Source: Candidatus Methylomirabilis sp.
GTDB lineage: Bacteria; Methylomirabilota; Methylomirabilia; Methylomirabilales; Methylomirabilaceae
NCBI GenBank assembly: GCA_002634395.1
Contig: NSJM01000019.1
Location: forward strand, 1 to 43,660
Length of the DNA: 43,660 nucleotides
Reading direction: 5' to 3'
The notes under the pieces: model-generated
Databases searched by the model: none
Seen by the model: the letters and a program-made list of their open reading frames with translations, nothing else
Told to the model about the DNA's origin: nothing
In this document: positions 7,757 to 15,967 of the stretch, piece by piece
Layout of the letters: every line of letters starts with the position of its first letter
Numbering within the stretch: position 1 is the first letter of the stretch
Made by a program: the position numbers and the translations under genes

Positions 7757-8497
7757 CTAAGAACCTCGAACTTTGAACCTTGAACTTCTTGCAGCTTCCT
7801 CAACGAGAGCTTGAAAGAGCTCGAGTTGCTCGGAGTGGCGAGTCACCATCCGCTCGGGGTGCCAGTGGACGGCGAGGAGAAAGCGTTCAGGGCCTTCAAT
7901 CCCCTCGATCACCCCGTCGGAGGCAATGGCATTCATTGTGAGGTCCGGCGCCAGGTCGCGGATAATTTGGTGGTGGGTGCTGGTCACGTCCAACTCTCGA
8001 ACGCCGAGAATCTCGGCGAGACGAGAACCCTCCACAATCGCTACCCTGTGAGCCAACTCCCCGCGTTGCTCGCGAGGGCTCTGATGGGCCGGATCGGTCT
8101 CGTGCCGGTACGAGAGGTCCTGATAGAGACTGCCGCCCAGAGCCACGTTGACGACCTGGAGCCCGCGGCAGATCCCTAACAGCGGCAGGTCGCGACTGCG
8201 GGCCGCACGAACCAGCTCCACTTCAAAGCGATCTCGCTCTTCATCGATCTCACCGCACCGTTCAAGGACGGTCTGCCCATACAGGGAGGGGTGGATGTCG
8301 GCCCCCCCCGTCAGGATCAGTCCGTCTATTGCTTCCAGGTACCCGTCGATCAGGTCAGACGCCGTATGGGGGATCGGCAGGATCAGCGGCAGGCCGCCGG
8401 CCTCGAGGACGGCGCGCGGATAGCCCTCCAGCACCGCCTCCCAACGCTCGTCGTCATCCCGGTAATGCCAGCTTGTGATTCCGATCCTCGGTCGCAT
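7757..8497 (-). CDS. Class I glutamine-amidotransferase-like hydrolase (peptidase C26, PuuD-like)
   Basis: This 246-residue protein belongs to the gamma-glutamyl-gamma-aminobutyrate hydrolase/C26 family. The nucleophile elbow is LLGICRGLQ with C110, and the triad is completed by HWHPE (H213, E215); GGADIHP near residue 65 is also typical. Such enzymes hydrolyse gamma-glutamyl amide bonds. Beside D-amino-acid deacylase, AnmK and SIS genes, a role on gamma-D-glutamyl peptides from peptidoglycan is an attractive inference, though PuuD-like polyamine catabolism is equally possible on sequence alone. The last residues (SSRFKVRGS) and the stop come from the GTTCAA heptamer repeat. The start lies 3 bp after the stop of the upstream gene, indicating one operon. 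Confidence 0.85.
   Translation of the reverse strand: MRPRIGITSWHYRDDDERWEAVLEGYPRAVLEAGGLPLILPIPHTASDLIDGYLEAIDGLILTGGADIHPSLYGQTVLERCGEIDEERDRFEVELVRAARSRDLPLLGICRGLQVVNVALGGSLYQDLSYRHETDPAHQSPREQRGELAHRVAIVEGSRLAEILGVRELDVTSTHHQIIRDLAPDLTMNAIASDGVIEGIEGPERFLLAVHWHPERMVTRHSEQLELFQALVEEAARSSRFKVRGS
7762..7786 (-). repeat. GTTCAA heptamers forming the 3' end of the C26 hydrolase gene
   Basis: Three units plus a partial one (minus strand GTTCAAG, GTTCAAA, GTTCGAG) lie in the stop-free orientation with respect to the gene and encode its C-terminal residues. Confidence 0.75.
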
Positions 8498-8500
8498 TGG

Positions 8501-10081
8501 TCATGCCCTCCGCACGACGCGGCCGGGTCTGGCGCGGGTGTGCTCTCCGGCTTCAACCACCGAGACGCCGTTGACGAAGACGTGATGAAGACCGATGGGA
8601 TACTGAATCGGCGCCTCGTAGGTTGCTGTGTCGGAGACGGTTGCAGAGTCGAAGAGGACGAGGTCTGCTACACAACCGGTCTGGAGCCGCCCCCGGTCCA
8701 GAAGGCCGAGCTTACGGCATGGCTCCCAAGTCATCTTCCTGACGGCGGTTGACAGGTCGAGTATCTTTCGCTCTCGCACAAAGTGGCCCAGCACCCGCGG
8801 GAAGGTCCCGAAGGTTCTCGGATGCGGCCGACCGTGACTGAGCGGACCCTCGTGGCCGCGACAGCCGGAGTCTGACCCGATCATTGCGTATGGCTTTTGT
8901 AGAATCGTATCCAGGTTCTTCTCGCACATGGTAAAGAAGATGGCATCGACCTGCATCTGCTCGGCGATCAGAAGGTCCAGAGCAAAGTCGATCGGCGAGG
9001 TTGCGGTTCGTGCTGCCGCTTCACCCACCCGCAGCCCTTCGTAGCAGCGGTTCTCCTCGCGTGTCACCTCAGAGATCATCAGTCGAAACCAGTAATCAGA
9101 CGGGTAGTGCGTTGTCAGTTCCTGCATAATCCGGGCGCGCGCAGCCGGGTCGCGCAGCCGTTCGACCCGCTCCCGCTGCCCGCCTTCTAAGGCCCAATCA
9201 GGCAGGACCGCCTGAAGCCCGGTGTTGGAGGCCGTGTAAGGGTACCGGTCGCAGGAGACATCAAGACCTCGCGCCCGCGCCTCTTCAATACGGCGAAGCG
9301 CCGCGTGAAGTTTCGGCCAGTTGCGCTCGCCGGAGGTCTTGAGGTGTGAAATCTGAAGTGGGATCTTCGCCTGTTCCGCCACCCAGATGATCTCGTCGAT
9401 CGCCTCAAGCAGCCCGTCGCCTTCGCTCCGCATGTGGCAGGTGAGGATGCCGCCGGCTTCCCGCACCGCGCAGGCAATCGGTATGAGCTCCTCAGGTTTG
9501 GAGAAGCAGGTCGGGGCGTACACCAGGCCTGTGGACACGCCGAGGGCGCCATCACGCATTCCTTCTCGCGCGCCATCGATCATTGCCTCCAGTTCCTCCG
9601 GTGAAGGTGGACGGTTGGCGCCGCCCATGGCCGAGCCCCGCAGTGTATTGTGACCCATCAGGAGGCCGAAATTCTCTGAGATCCCAGTGGTCTCGAGTCT
9701 GCGAAAGTAGTCTGCGACGCTCTGCCAATTATGGTCAAGGCCATAAAGGTCACGGTACATGGCCGTCCGTTCTTCGAGCCAAGGTCCCCATATCGGGGCA
9801 GCCGCGTAGCCGCAATTGCCCCCGATTTCAAGGGTCACTCCCTGTCGCACGGCGCTGTCAGCCGTCGGTTGAAGTAGGAGATGGTAATCGGAATGCGAAT
9901 GAATATCCACGAAGCCAGAGGAAAGCGTGAGGCCGGTGGCCTCGATCACCCGATACCCCGAGGATGGGGCGATTCGCCCGATCTCTGCGATTCGGTCACC
10001 GGCTACGGCGAGGTCAGTCCGCCGCGCGGGGCTCCCGGTGCCGTCGATCAGGTCAGCGCCTCGAATCACTAGGTCATACAT
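8501..10081 (-). CDS. N-acyl-D-amino-acid deacylase / D-aminoacylase family
   Basis: This is a 526-residue amidohydrolase-superfamily enzyme of typical length. The N-terminal small beta domain (MYDLVIRGADLIDGTG) is followed by the barrel with H61-S-H63 in FVDIHSHSD and the GGNCG motif with C90, the metal-bridging Cys characteristic of N-acyl-D-amino-acid deacylases. PYTASNTG and IGSDSGCRG further on also fit. Members release D-amino acids from N-acyl-D-amino acids or act on D-aminoacyl peptides. Next to AnmK, NagZ and an M20 enzyme, salvage of D-amino acids from the cell wall is a reasonable inference. It is cytoplasmic, with no signal peptide. ATG 10081. Confidence 0.88.
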   Translation of the reverse strand: MYDLVIRGADLIDGTGSPARRTDLAVAGDRIAEIGRIAPSSGYRVIEATGLTLSSGFVDIHSHSDYHLLLQPTADSAVRQGVTLEIGGNCGYAAAPIWGPWLEERTAMYRDLYGLDHNWQSVADYFRRLETTGISENFGLLMGHNTLRGSAMGGANRPPSPEELEAMIDGAREGMRDGALGVSTGLVYAPTCFSKPEELIPIACAVREAGGILTCHMRSEGDGLLEAIDEIIWVAEQAKIPLQISHLKTSGERNWPKLHAALRRIEEARARGLDVSCDRYPYTASNTGLQAVLPDWALEGGQRERVERLRDPAARARIMQELTTHYPSDYWFRLMISEVTREENRCYEGLRVGEAAARTATSPIDFALDLLIAEQMQVDAIFFTMCEKNLDTILQKPYAMIGSDSGCRGHEGPLSHGRPHPRTFGTFPRVLGHFVRERKILDLSTAVRKMTWEPCRKLGLLDRGRLQTGCVADLVLFDSATVSDTATYEAPIQYPIGLHHVFVNGVSVVEAGEHTRARPGRVVRRA

Positions 10082-10095
10082 AGTTATCCAACAGC

Positions 10096-10116
10096 TTTCA
10101 GCGATCAGCCATCAAT
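10096..10116 (+). repeat. TCAGC-family heptamers
   Basis: TTTCAGC, GATCAGC and CATCAAT occur in tandem at 7-bp spacing in the 60-bp gap between the deacylase start and the SIS gene stop. This is the second heptamer family of the window. Confidence 0.55.
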
Positions 10117-10141
10117 TAAGGCGATTAGGGAAGATGCTTTC

Positions 10142-10879
10142 TTAAGCCAATAATTTGATCCGCCCTTTATACTTCGCCTCCAGTAGGCGATTGTGCTCAT
10201 CACCACCTGGCAGATTCGCGCTAAGATAGATGGGTGGGGTGAGCCCCTTTGCGATAAATCGCTCCACTACGCCGCAGACGATCGAGTTGACGATGAAGGC
10301 CCCGGCCACCAGTGAGGTCGGTCCAACCTTCGCCGTAAGGCCGGGGAAGGTAAGGGCGCCATCGCCGGCCTCACCGTAGTTATCGATAACGAGATCCGCC
10401 ACCTCGAAGAGGCGCGTGCCGCTTACATGACGAGACGCGACCGCTTGCGCGTGGCGTAGCGACGTAATAGTGATAACCGTGAGTTCTCGTGTCTTTGCTT
10501 CCAGTGCCAACTCGACCGGGACCGGGTTGATCCCGGCATTAGAGATGATGATGAGGACCTCCTTGGGCCGCGGATCGTGGTAGTCGAGAAGAATCGCAGC
10601 AAGGCCGCTGAGCCGCTCCAGCCGCCCGCTCTTCTTTGGAGACGTAAGCGGGCTCAGGAACGGCTCGGTCATGGTGTTGACGGGAACCAGCCCACCAGCG
10701 CGATGGAACGCCTCTTCGGCCACTGAATGGGAGTGACCACTTCCAAAGATGTGCAGCACACCGTCGGCGACGAGTGATGAGAAGATCAGATCGGTAGCTT
10801 TGTCGATCGTCTCCGCCTGGCTGCGCTGAATCTCGTTGAGCAATCGAACTACGGCTTCGTAGTACGCTGGATTTGTCAT
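10142..10879 (-). CDS. SIS-domain sugar-phosphate protein (UPF0309-like)
   Basis: This is a 245-residue protein with one SIS (sugar isomerase) domain. FGSGHSHS (residues 45-52) is the phosphate-binding loop, and the second half has ISNAGINPVPVELAL and TITSLRHA. It resembles the UPF0309 group rather than canonical MurQ (about 300 residues). Its ATG overlaps the anmK stop by 4 bp (ATGA), so it is made together with the kinase that produces MurNAc-6-phosphate. The canonical next enzyme, MurQ etherase, is also a SIS protein and is not seen here, so this protein is a candidate for that step. That role is inference; general phosphosugar isomerase or regulator remain options. Confidence 0.8.
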   Translation of the reverse strand: MTNPAYYEAVVRLLNEIQRSQAETIDKATDLIFSSLVADGVLHIFGSGHSHSVAEEAFHRAGGLVPVNTMTEPFLSPLTSPKKSGRLERLSGLAAILLDYHDPRPKEVLIIISNAGINPVPVELALEAKTRELTVITITSLRHAQAVASRHVSGTRLFEVADLVIDNYGEAGDGALTFPGLTAKVGPTSLVAGAFIVNSIVCGVVERFIAKGLTPPIYLSANLPGGDEHNRLLEAKYKGRIKLLA

Positions 10880-12054
10880 CGTATCCCTCGAAACCCCTTT
10901 CCCGGAATGATCTTGCCCAGGATCACGCTATGGGTCGCGCCGGTGATGCGGGGCAGATTACCTGGTAGGCTGTTGGCGGTGAGGTAGGCCAACAGGGCAA
11001 AGGCGGAGGCCTCGATGGCTCGCCCTGGAAAGCCCGCCTCATCGGCGAAAAGGAGACGGCCTTCAGGCAGCGCCTCCTGAAGCTGTTTGATGAGCATCGG
11101 GTTGCTGGCTCCGCCGCCACAGGTGATCAGTTCTACCAAGGCAGTATTGCGTGGAAGGTCGCGTCGAACGTGGAGTGCCACCGACCGGGCCGTAAAGGCT
11201 GTGACGGTTGCCACCAGGTCCTCCTCTGCCACGTTACGGGCTGCCGCGCGTTGGAGCAGGGCGTCGATCAGGGTTGGACCAAACTCTTCCCGCCCCGTGC
11301 TTTTGGGTGGCTTGCGACGAAAGTAGGGATGAGCCATGAGCCATCGCAGCAGACGAGGCTCTACCTCTCCAGAGGCGGCGATCCGGCCATCCAGGTCAAT
11401 GCTCATCGCGCCGCCGGTCAATCGCGCCACGAGGCCATCGATTAAGACATTACCGGGCCCCGTGTCAAACGCCAACACACCGCGCAGGCCACGGCCCTTC
11501 GGCAGGAAGGTAAGGTTGGCGATCCCACCCAGGTTCAGGACGATTCGGCTTCGGTGGGGATGACGGAAGAGCAACGCATGCAGGTAGGGGGTGAGCGGCG
11601 CGCCCTCTCCGTCCGCAGCCAGGTCCCGGGGGCGGAAGTCGGCCACAGTCGTGATGCCAGTCCGCTCAGCGATGATCGATGGCTCCCCGATCTGCAGTGT
11701 GGAGCGAATCGGCACCCCGTACTCAGCCTTTGGGTCGGGGAGGTGAGCGATGGTCTGCCCGTGCGAACCGATAAGCGCCACATCCCGCATCGCGACGTCG
11801 GCACGCCGGGTCACCGAGATCGCCGCTTTTGCGAAGAGCTCACCAAGCAGGACATTCAAACGACAGATCTCAGAGGTGACGCCCGATCCAGCGTCTGCCA
11901 CTCGCAAAATCCGGTCTCTGAGCCCGTTTGGAAAAGGAAATACCGCAAAGCGCAGGAGTCGGAGCTTCGGAAGCCCCTTACTTGGAATGATCTCCAGAAT
12001 GGCGGCATCAATCCCATCTGCCGATGTCCCCGACATGAGCCCAATGATTTTCAT
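10876..12054 (-). CDS. anmK: Anhydro-N-acetylmuramic acid kinase AnmK
   Basis: This is a 392-residue kinase. The N-terminal GLMSGTSADGIDAA (residues 5-18) is the AnmK phosphate-binding signature. FDTGPGN carries the probable catalytic Asp (D197), and TCGGGASNPML is the C-terminal nucleotide motif. AnmK opens 1,6-anhydroMurNAc and phosphorylates it to MurNAc-6-phosphate in cell-wall recycling. Its substrate would come from NagZ, encoded convergently nearby. It overlaps the SIS gene by 4 bp and follows the M20 gene by 58 bp. Identification is firm. Confidence 0.95.
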   Translation of the reverse strand: MKIIGLMSGTSADGIDAAILEIIPSKGLPKLRLLRFAVFPFPNGLRDRILRVADAGSGVTSEICRLNVLLGELFAKAAISVTRRADVAMRDVALIGSHGQTIAHLPDPKAEYGVPIRSTLQIGEPSIIAERTGITTVADFRPRDLAADGEGAPLTPYLHALLFRHPHRSRIVLNLGGIANLTFLPKGRGLRGVLAFDTGPGNVLIDGLVARLTGGAMSIDLDGRIAASGEVEPRLLRWLMAHPYFRRKPPKSTGREEFGPTLIDALLQRAAARNVAEEDLVATVTAFTARSVALHVRRDLPRNTALVELITCGGGASNPMLIKQLQEALPEGRLLFADEAGFPGRAIEASAFALLAYLTANSLPGNLPRITGATHSVILGKIIPGKGFRGIR

Positions 12055-12112
12055 GTACCCTCCAATATCAGATCCGAGGTACTGATGAGGGCAGCAGCGA
12101 GGCGCAGTCTGC

Positions 12113-13282
12113 TTACACCTGGTCGAATTCTTGTTGGACTGTCTGGAGAGCTTCCGGACAATTGAACAGGTCCGCTGCGGTCATGGCCAGCGCCTTGGCA
12201 GCGGTGAGCACGGCGCGGTCGCCGGCGGCTCCACCGGCGACCTCGGCGAAGGCGGCAGAATGGCAGACTACTTCAGATCGATCGGTCAGGGCGATGGTGG
12301 GATGGATCGTGGGAACCACCTGACTGACATTACCCACATCGGTGGAGCCCAGTTCTTGATCCTCTGGTGTGTGCTCCACTCGTTCACCTAGCGCTTCCAG
12401 ATTCGCCTGGAAGAGGGCGCCAAGCGCTCGGTTGCACTTCATTGGGTGATACTCTTCACCTTCCTGGTGAATCGCAACTGTTGCTCCTGTGGCGTGAGCG
12501 GCAGCCTCGAAGCAGGCGAGGACTCGACGATGCAGGGCATGCAGGTACTCAAGGTCCAGCGCTCGAATGCAAAACCTGGCGGCGGCATAGTCCGGGATGA
12601 TGTTGGGTGCCCGACCGCCGTCGGTAATGATCCCATGGATCCTGGCGTCTTGCCGGAGCTGTTGGCGAAGCGCATTGAGGTTTGTGAAGGTGAGTATCAT
12701 TGCATCGAGGGCGTTGATACCGAGATGGGGAGCCGCCGCGGCGTGGCTTGCTTTCCCGAAGAATTCAACCTGGAGCGCCCGCATCGCCAGAGCGCCCTTA
12801 AAGAGCTCAGTGCGGTTGCTGGGGTGAACCAGGAGTGCGGCGTCGACGTTGGCAAACAGGCCCGCCTTCACCAAGGCAATCTTGCCGCCGCCTTTCTCTT
12901 CGGCGGGACAGCCGATCACCTGTACCTGCCCCCTGAGTGCGGCCAGAAACGGCAGTAAGGCCATGGCGGCGCCGATGGAACTGGAGGCGATCAGGTTGTG
13001 GCCGCAGGCATGGCCAAGCGAGGGCAGCGCGTCGTATTCGGCAAGAAAGGCGATAGTTACTGATGGGTGATCGACACCCGCCTTAGCGACAAAGGCCGTT
13101 GGCAGCCCGCCAACACGCTCGATCACCTCAAAGCCATGCGCCTTGAGGACTGAGGTCAGGTATCGCGCCGACTCCCACTCTTCATAGGCCAACTCCGGAT
13201 GCAGGTGAAGGAAACGGCTGGTGGCGAACAGCGTACTCGATAGTCGATCGACGGATGTGACAACCTCGTCTTTGAATAGCAT
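12113..13282 (-). CDS. M20-family amidohydrolase (AbgB/HipO-like)
   Basis: This is a 389-residue M20D-type metalloamidohydrolase. Key motifs are LAEYDALPSLGHACGHN (E82, D84, H91, C93, H95) with the metal-binding HACGH, then GCPAEEKGGGK with the catalytic Glu pair, and a dimerisation domain in the middle (SHAAAAPHLGINALDA). Substrates of the family are N-acyl or aminobenzoyl amino acids and small peptides. It is the first gene of the minus-strand group with anmK, so it may trim released cell-wall peptides; the actual substrate cannot be told. ATG 13282 is weakly preceded by AAGG. Confidence 0.88.
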   Translation of the reverse strand: MLFKDEVVTSVDRLSSTLFATSRFLHLHPELAYEEWESARYLTSVLKAHGFEVIERVGGLPTAFVAKAGVDHPSVTIAFLAEYDALPSLGHACGHNLIASSSIGAAMALLPFLAALRGQVQVIGCPAEEKGGGKIALVKAGLFANVDAALLVHPSNRTELFKGALAMRALQVEFFGKASHAAAAPHLGINALDAMILTFTNLNALRQQLRQDARIHGIITDGGRAPNIIPDYAAARFCIRALDLEYLHALHRRVLACFEAAAHATGATVAIHQEGEEYHPMKCNRALGALFQANLEALGERVEHTPEDQELGSTDVGNVSQVVPTIHPTIALTDRSEVVCHSAAFAEVAGGAAGDRAVLTAAKALAMTAADLFNCPEALQTVQQEFDQV

Positions 13283-13355
13283 CCTTATTCAGTCGGCGCG
13301 TATCTCGTTAACGGGATGAGCTGAGAGATCCCACACGTCAGACGCGCATAGCCGT

Positions 13356-13994
13356 TTACCGGACAACAATGAAGGTGGTCTGCTGGGTTGATTCCGTACC
13401 ATCAGCCGTTACGCTCATGACCACCCGATAGCTCCCGCTCGCCGCGTTCGCGGGGAGGGTGAGCGGCTGACTACTGGTCCAGGTTCCACCCATTCGCTGC
13501 ACTTGCAAGGTTGAGTCGCCAACCACGGAACTATTAAGGAAGACCTGTCGGCGCTCTGAGACCTGGATGGTCTGCTGAGCGTTCTGAGCGAGCACGGCAA
13601 ACCTTATGTTGAGGTTGATCGTGTCGCCAGGGCGGACCTGAGCCGGATGAGCCTCAACAGCTTCGATCCTGATCATAGTTCCCTGCGCAGGGCTATAATT
13701 GTACCGTTGGGACGTTGCCGCTTGATCTTGGGCTCGCGCCTCTATCACGTTACCGATGACGCCACCCGTAAGGCCACCCACCAGGCCGCCCAATAGTGTT
13801 CCGGCGGCATTACCGAAGATCAGTCCCCCGGTTAACATGCCGGCAGCAGTCCCGATGCCGGCGCCAATGGCCGTCTCGGGATGCGTTTTCACCTGTTCTT
13901 CGATAGCGGCGCAGCCAAGCGTGCCGCCAGCGACCACAAATAGACACAGCAGTAACGCTACACCCCGTCTGAGAGAAAGGACTATCTGCATCAT
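13356..13994 (-). CDS. Glycine-zipper lipoprotein with C-terminal beta domain
   Basis: This is a 212-residue protein. The signal peptide ends GTLGC with C28 as the lipidation site. Residues about 40-85 are a glycine-zipper membrane-inserting segment (repeated GxxxG, as in TAAGMLTGGLIFGNAAGTLL) like that of 17-kDa/SlyB-type outer-membrane lipoproteins. The C-terminal half is a predicted beta-sandwich ending in SYRVVMSVTADG. A GGAGGAG site lies just before the ATG (the first of two adjacent ATGs). It is divergent from a second glycine-zipper lipoprotein (14143), suggesting a paired envelope role of unknown nature. Confidence 0.75.
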   Translation of the reverse strand: MMQIVLSLRRGVALLLCLFVVAGGTLGCAAIEEQVKTHPETAIGAGIGTAAGMLTGGLIFGNAAGTLLGGLVGGLTGGVIGNVIEARAQDQAATSQRYNYSPAQGTMIRIEAVEAHPAQVRPGDTINLNIRFAVLAQNAQQTIQVSERRQVFLNSSVVGDSTLQVQRMGGTWTSSQPLTLPANAASGSYRVVMSVTADGTESTQQTTFIVVR

Positions 13995-14093
13995 CTCCTC
14001 CTTCCAGTATACCTGTGATTCCCCTCTATGGCGTCATCTTACCAATCGTTTACGGCCCCGTCAATCGGTGCGTTCATAGTGGTATTGGTCCGG

Positions 14094-14122
14094 TTGTTGC
14101 GACGTTGAGGCTGTGCTATATT
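14094..14122 (+). promoter_or_regulatory. Putative sigma70 promoter of the PEGA lipoprotein gene
   Basis: TTGTTG (14094-14099), 17-bp spacer, TATATT (14117-14122). It predicts a transcription start near 14129, just ahead of the AAGG and ATG at 14143, and rules against the upstream GTG at 14113. Confidence 0.5.
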
Positions 14123-14142
14123 TACAATCAAGGTCAGGCGCG

Positions 14143-14664
14143 ATGAAATATTCCATAGCGATAACTGCGATCTTCTTGCTGATGCTTGCAGGGTGTGCTA
14201 CACCCCCGACAGCCAGAGAGAGTGGGGCCTTGGGGGGTGCCGCGATCGGCGCCGCTACAGGTGTCGCCCTTGGTGGAATTGCCGGAGATCCTGAAAAGGG
14301 CGCGGCCATCGGCGCGGCGGTAGGGGCAGTCACCGGCGCACTGACAGGTGACGCGGTTCAAAGCGAGCAGGCGGACAGAGCGCATGCTTCCAGATATCCC
14401 TATACGACCTCACCATATTCGCCACCCGGTGGCACCCTGCAGATCGAGGTGACGCCTGAGGATACCGAGATCCTGATCGATGGGAGAAGGATTGGCATGG
14501 CTAAGGAGTTTCACGGACCCGCGATCGTATCAGCTCCCGCTGGCCCGCACCTCGTTGAGTTGCATTACAGGGGGTTCAGCGTAACAAGTCACATTATGGT
14601 CCCACCGCAGGCCACAGTGTCTCTGAGACGAGATCTGACGCCTTCTTCCCAGGCCTTACCATAG
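14143..14664 (+). CDS. Lipoprotein with glycine zipper and PEGA-like domain
   Basis: This is a 173-residue lipoprotein. The signal peptide MKYSIAITAIFLLMLAGC places the lipidated Cys at residue 18. A glycine zipper follows (AIGAATGVALGGIAG and AAIGAAVGAVTGALTG). The C-terminal region from about residue 98 reads LQIEVTPEDTEILIDGRRIG and ends with GPHLVELHYRGF, the pattern of a PEGA domain, a small beta domain thought to bind surface carbohydrate or peptidoglycan. The start is ATG 14143; the longer frame from GTG 14113 would place the promoter inside the gene. Confidence 0.82.
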   Translation: MKYSIAITAIFLLMLAGCATPPTARESGALGGAAIGAATGVALGGIAGDPEKGAAIGAAVGAVTGALTGDAVQSEQADRAHASRYPYTTSPYSPPGGTLQIEVTPEDTEILIDGRRIGMAKEFHGPAIVSAPAGPHLVELHYRGFSVTSHIMVPPQATVSLRRDLTPSSQALP

Positions 14665-14912
14665 CTTCTCATGCCTCGAGCGCATCGTTAGCCGTTCCAC
14701 TGATGTCCTTACCACCTCAATCTCCCTGTAGACTGAGCCGATTATCGTCCTTGTGTTGGTTTCGCCCGCATCATTAAAGCTTTGAGAGAGGGTATGTTGT
14801 ATTCGGTTTTTATTCTTGACCATTAGCCAGCCCACTGATGAACCTTGCCAGGCAAGGGGGGACTGCAGTAAGATGCCGTTAAGAAGTTAACCCATGAGAC
14901 GTAGGGGGAAGC
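14665..14912. other. Intergenic region with a perfect 15-bp palindrome
   Basis: No gene is seen. The notable element is CCTTGCC-A-GGCAAGG at 14843-14857, a perfect inverted repeat with a 1-bp centre, 55 bp before the ATG of the TIGR04073 gene. It is followed by Gs, not Ts, so an operator is more likely than a terminator. No convincing -35/-10 pair was found, although TTGACC at 14817 is a possible -35. Confidence 0.45.
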
Positions 14913-15284
14913 ATGAGGACAATGCGACTGATCGTGATGGGATGTGCGTTGGTGACTTTAGTAAGTAGTCAAGTGGCAGCGGCGTCTGCGGAGGAGTGGG
15001 CGGGGCCGGCAGCGGTATCTCAGAAGGCAGTTCGCGGGCTAGCGAATAGCGGGCTTGGGATGATCGTTGAACTGCCGAAAACAGTCTACTATGGCACCCT
15101 TGAGGATGGACCGCTGTACGGCCTGACGGTCGGGGTCTTGGAGGGATTGAGTTGGGGGCTGGCGCGAACTCTGGTCGGGGTCTACGAGGTAGTGACCTTC
15201 CCATTCCCGATTCCAGAAGGATATCGCCCGATCTATCAGCCCCAGTATCCGTTCGAAGCAGGCAAGACGGACCTTGCCGAGTAG
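14913..15284 (+). CDS. Exosortase system-associated protein, TIGR04073-like
   Basis: This is a 123-residue exported protein. A Sec signal peptide (about residues 1-24, ending VAAASA) is followed by a region matching the TIGR04073 pattern as I know it: a GL.N...G..ELPKTVYYG stretch, then GLTVGVLEGL, an Arg-containing helix and GVYEVVTFPFPIP, ending with a YRPIYQPQYPF-like tail. The family is named for co-occurrence with exosortase/PEP-CTERM systems; its molecular role is unknown. A GGGGGAA site precedes ATG 14913. No exosortase or PEP-CTERM protein is in the window. Confidence 0.8.
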   Translation: MRTMRLIVMGCALVTLVSSQVAAASAEEWAGPAAVSQKAVRGLANSGLGMIVELPKTVYYGTLEDGPLYGLTVGVLEGLSWGLARTLVGVYEVVTFPFPIPEGYRPIYQPQYPFEAGKTDLAE

Positions 15285-15329
15285 TAGGTGAATCATTCGA
15301 CAAGCCCCTAAGGATACTTTTCGAGAAGA

Positions 15330-15890
15330 CTAGTTGTCCACTGGGGAAGTCGGCTGCTGCGGAGGCGTTGGGGGTCCGAGCTCGTAGCTGCTCTCTGGTG
15401 AGGTCGGTAGTGCTGGCGACGAGTAGTCTACAGGCGGAACGCTATAGCTGGGATCGTAAGGATTGTCCGCCGTAGGGGGACAGTATGGCGTATAGGCCGG
15501 ATCCGACGAGAGGCATGGATCCGACCAATAACCAGGGTAGCCGTAGTAGCTGGAATACGGATACCCATAGTAGGTGTAGTAAGGTGATGGGCCCGAATAG
15601 TAGTAAGGGTCGTACCACCACCGGCCCGGGGCAAAGGCGTTTACGCCAAGGCCGAAGAAGAAATGGTTAGAATGGGAGCGGTGATGGTGCGATGGGGCGT
15701 GAGAGCGGTGATCACGGAAAGAGTGAAGGGAGGAAGGGGAGCGTTGTACGTGTGTATGCCTCCCACCGCTGCGGCCTGCCCCGCCTCCGCCTCTGCCGCC
15801 CGCTTTGGCGAAGGCGACAGGGACCGCAACGAACAGCAGGAGCATAAGGATGCCTGCAACGATCGCCTGAACCGGGCTGCTCAGCTTCAT
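15330..15890 (-). CDS. Secreted Tyr/Pro/His-rich protein
   Basis: This is a 186-residue protein. The signal peptide (residues 1-28, cleavage near AFAKA) leads into a Gly/Arg-rich and then His/Ser/Arg-rich segment (SHHHRSHSNHFFFGLG, about residues 67-85). After that comes a long tract of Tyr, Pro and Ser (YYGYPYSSYYGYPGYW) and a proline-rich end. The composition is low in complexity, like secreted structural or surface-associated proteins. It shares the FGLG-then-Tyr/Pro layout with the protein at 16573, so the two are probably related. Function unknown. The gene is convergent with the TIGR04073 gene. Confidence 0.65.
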   Translation of the reverse strand: MKLSSPVQAIVAGILMLLLFVAVPVAFAKAGGRGGGGAGRSGGRHTHVQRSPSSLHSFRDHRSHAPSHHHRSHSNHFFFGLGVNAFAPGRWWYDPYYYSGPSPYYTYYGYPYSSYYGYPGYWSDPCLSSDPAYTPYCPPTADNPYDPSYSVPPVDYSSPALPTSPESSYELGPPTPPQQPTSPVDN

Positions 15891-15967
15891 ATTCTTTCCT
15901 CTATATGCGCCACGTCATCTCGACATCATGAGGCTTCCACATGGTCTGCCGCTAAGTTGGACGCTAT

